Below, piece by piece: positions 61,758 to 64,000 of a stretch of 64,000 bases of DNA. Each line of letters starts with the position of its first letter. Position 1 is the stretch's first letter. A program made the position numbers and the translations under genes. The notes under the pieces are model-generated. The model saw only the letters and a list, made by a program, of their open reading frames with translations. It did not search any database and was not told where the DNA came from. Origin of the DNA: Xiphydria camelus (taxonomy: Eukaryota; Arthropoda; Insecta; Hymenoptera; Xiphydriidae); the NCBI GenBank assembly GCA_963678675.1, contig OY783192.1, positions 10,201,953 to 10,265,952 on the forward strand, written 5' to 3'.

Positions 61758-62427
61758 CGCCATCGATATATATGCAACACCTAGGAATAGTTGAAATAAC
61801 CAGCTGTGGCATGTCCATAGCAGTACTTGAGGTACTTTGATCCATATTCTGGAGAAGCACACGATCGCTCGTGCTGGAAACTCCTTTGACGCAGCTCAGC
61901 TACCGACAGAAGCCCGATATTTTTTCTTCAATAAAATATATATAATTTGAAAGGTGACAGTACAAGCTATATTTTGATGCCAATATAGATATTAATTTAT
62001 TTCAATTATTTGCAAGTGAATCATAGTTCAACGGTACTTCACCGTGGTGTATGAATACTTTTTACCCCACTGTATTTTTCGAGTGGGCAAGGACGTCGTT
62101 GCTCGTCCCTGGCCATAAAAGGAGTTATGTTGCATCGAATGACGGTTCGATTCTTTGTACCTGGATAAGCCAGGTATTAAGTTAATCCGACCGGCCATCT
62201 ATTAGATTCGTCTTGTCTTCCCTTTACAAAGCTGATTTATTATTCTAAGTATAGCGGTATCTATTACAATAGGTATTGTGGGAAATGGCTTCTTCGGATG
62301 CGGTCGGTAATTACCCCTTCCCGAGCATGGTGCGGGACTGCGAGCGCACGTGCAGCCTAGATTCGCCGAAAAATACCCCGTTCCGTTTCGTAGATTCCGA
62401 TCCGAGAGTAGCTATAGATTTGCGAGG
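61758..62427. other. Unassigned sequence inside the palindrome
   Basis: No coding or RNA signal is recognised. An AT-rich part is followed by a more GC-balanced part from 62050. Confidence 0.4.
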
Positions 62428-62560
62428 TATTTCTGACTGTGATACTATTAAACGGTTCGAAGCATTGTGTCGAATTCCGTTTATCGCGAGACGGAACAGC
62501 GACCGATAGCAGAGTTAAGAGAGAATAAACTAAATGCGCTTTGAATTAGACAGGATGGTT
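62428..62560 (+). repeat. Relative of the 10.56-10.93 kb foldback
   Basis: GACTGTGATACTATTAAACG and the CTCTTAACTCTG-type loop (here reversed: CAGAGTTAAGAGAGAATAAA) match 10561-10932, but the loop is joined in the other orientation. Only a part of one arm plus the loop is present. The 77-codon frame (62276-62509) partly overlaps and is not supported. Confidence 0.65.
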
Positions 62561-62713
62561 AATACTTGACGGTAGGTTATAAATTAACAGTTTCTCCGCT
62601 CATTATTTCTCGTTAGAATAGCAGTCCTAAATTAGTATAGAATATTCGAATTTACCGCTATAAAATAAAGTAACCCTTGAAGGTTATACGGGCTTTGGTG
62701 AACGAGTTATATA

Positions 62714-63144
62714 CAGGGTGTAACAGAGTAAGTGTTACAACGTGAAACTGTAGATTCCTTGTGAAAAAAGAAAAAGATTTTTCCTCTTACAAAAATGTTC
62801 TGCGTGCTTTCGTTTTCGATATACAGGATGTCAAAGTTTTGAAAAAAAAATCGTTTTTCTTTAAACCTCGAACTATTTTTATCAGATTTGAGTGTTGACA
62901 CCTAATAACAAGTAGTTCGTGGTTTAAATAAGGTAAAACGGGGTGAGGTGGCGAATGAAGTCGGCCCCTCGTTTCTATTTCTTTCCATAGAAACGAGGGG
63001 CCAACTCCATTCGCCAACTCACCCTGTTTTACCTTATATCGAAAACGACAGCCTGCAGAACATTTTTGTAAGAGGAAAAATCTTTTTCTTCTTTCATAAG
63101 GAATCTACAGTTTCACGTTGTAACACTTACTCTGTTACACCCTG
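62714..63144. mobile_element. 431-bp foldback (CAGGGTGTAACAGAG)
   Basis: CAGGGTGTAACAGAGTAAGT and its complement form ~90-bp terminal repeats with TATA on both sides, consistent with a TA or TATA duplication. A second nested palindrome (GTAAAACGGGGTGAGGTGGC and complement, 62932-63033) occupies the middle. Half of the same element lies at 61689-61757. Confidence 0.8.
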
Positions 63145-63148
63145 TATA

Positions 63149-63632
63149 TCGCGGTGATACTAATTACTAAGGATCGTTAATCAGAATTCCGACCATCGCA
63201 CAGTGGTTCTGAAATAGGTCAAAAGTCCATAATATTCATAACTGCTTACTATGATGCTAAGTTCAGATACGTACATTTTTTGGTTTAAGTTATAGTTTGA
63301 AGCATGCCCTTGATTATTATATAACATTTTACATGCCATTCTTGTCCCATATTTTAATGTATTTAATTTTTACGGTTTCGCAGTCTTATTGTTACGAAAT
63401 CAGTTTTCTCTATTTAAAACAATTTGCTTGGTTTCAGGTACGTTTTATAAGTGTACGTTTTCAAGGATGCATATTTTGGAATAATACTAGGTACCAGTAT
63501 AATACCTATATCTTTTTTAATTATTAAGCTGCTTTTGACTTTTATTGTAAGCATTAGGGAAATGTGCTTTTTGTTAAATTATTTTTTCGTACTACTTTTC
63601 CTATTACCACCTCTGGAAAAAGTTCTTATATA
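63149..63632 (+). repeat. Right arm of 2.4-kb palindrome
   Basis: Mirror of 61203-61683, beginning GCGGTGATACTAATTACTAA and ending with CTCTGGAAAAAGTTCTTATA. Differences are few, so the duplication is relatively young or conversion has occurred. Confidence 0.8.
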
Positions 63633-64000
63633 CAAGAGTACATCTTTTTATAACTAACAAGGAAACGTTTCGAGGCCGCCGCTTCCGATCTTGATGAAAC
63701 TTCGTAAATTTAAAGTTTATCGAAAAATAAGAGACCCCTATTTTTTTATAGCGGCCCAATTTTGGTTTAAGGGGGTGAAATGGACCCCTGAATTTTCACC
63801 CCCTTCGAGCTATCTCCGAAACGAAGCGAGATAGATGAAAACTTTCAATGTACGTTTTGTTTGGTTTTTTTAGTATAATAAAATCCCCTAAACAGATTTT
63901 GAAAAAAAGCATTATTTAAAAAAAAAAAAATTTTTTTATCTAATTTTTCGAAATTTCGGTTTAGTCATGTGGACAAAAATTTAGGAAATTTTATTACAAA
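63633..64000. other. Unassigned AT-rich sequence to window end
   Basis: CACCCCCTTCGAGCTATCTC and poly-A/T tracts are present; no gene. It probably belongs to a repeat that continues past the edge. Confidence 0.4.

Noticed and set aside
1..64000. CRISPR arrays or prokaryotic operons
   Set aside because: No regularly spaced identical short repeats; the repeats seen are transposon ends, satellites and palindromes of a eukaryotic genome.
1..64000. Insect telomeric TTAGG repeats
   Set aside because: No run of tandem TTAGG/CCTAA was seen, so a telomere-proximal location is not supported.

Overview
The window looks like heterochromatin-like or otherwise gene-poor DNA from an insect, probably a hymenopteran such as an ant. 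That assignment is an inference from its mobile-element content (BEL/Pao, R1-clade and Jockey-clade retroelements, mariner and other TA-inserting transposons, a Helentron-like endonuclease, DUF4817-type transposase) and its AT-rich composition. I recognise no intact host gene. Almost everything that can be named is a transposable element or a fragment of one, and nearly all coding sequence is broken. There is no prokaryotic organisation, rRNA, convincing tRNA or CRISPR array.

Layout. 1-7.2 kb holds two ACGTC-rich blocks, a Helentron-like terminal hairpin, a chain of inverted repeats (4.4-5.8 kb), a ~120-bp tandem repeat and two MITE-like elements. 7.7-8.2 kb is a Helentron-like 3' end: an endonuclease-domain fragment followed by a hairpin. 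8.4-11.3 kb holds four elements with terminal inverted repeats or foldback structure. 11.3-16.3 kb is dispersed and tandem repeat.

16.3-22.9 kb is a composite block that recurs in the same orientation at 53.9-60.5 kb. Both copies are chains of palindromes in which exon-like and ORF-like pieces alternate in orientation. Differences between the copies reveal transposon insertions by empty-site comparison. 22.9-24.9 kb is an inverted copy of 13.5-14.6 kb, itself interrupted by a 941-bp element with a TA target duplication.

26.4-31.7 kb carries a long-TIR element with transposase remnants, a tiny piggyBac-like MITE, a decayed Jockey-clade LINE and a decayed mariner. 33.46-45.42 kb is a complete but dead BEL/Pao LTR element on the minus strand, with 463- and 467-bp LTRs and ATATT target duplications. 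A 5.3-kb R1-clade LINE and a 414-bp poly(A) retroposed fragment sit inside it.

45.6-47.4 kb is the best coding candidate: a 605-codon frame interrupted only by two in-frame stop codons, from an uncharacterised invertebrate protein family that looks transposase-like. 48.9-50.3 kb is a decayed DUF4817-type transposase. 50.7-53.7 kb holds two long-TIR elements, one with a fragment of another uncharacterised protein family, and an insect interspersed repeat. 61.2-63.6 kb is a large palindrome with a foldback element inside it.

No pathway links these genes; the window records repeated insertion, nesting, palindromic amplification and decay. Boundaries were read by eye, so dispersed-repeat ends are good to roughly 5-20 bases, whereas terminal-repeat and target-duplication positions were counted on the sequence.
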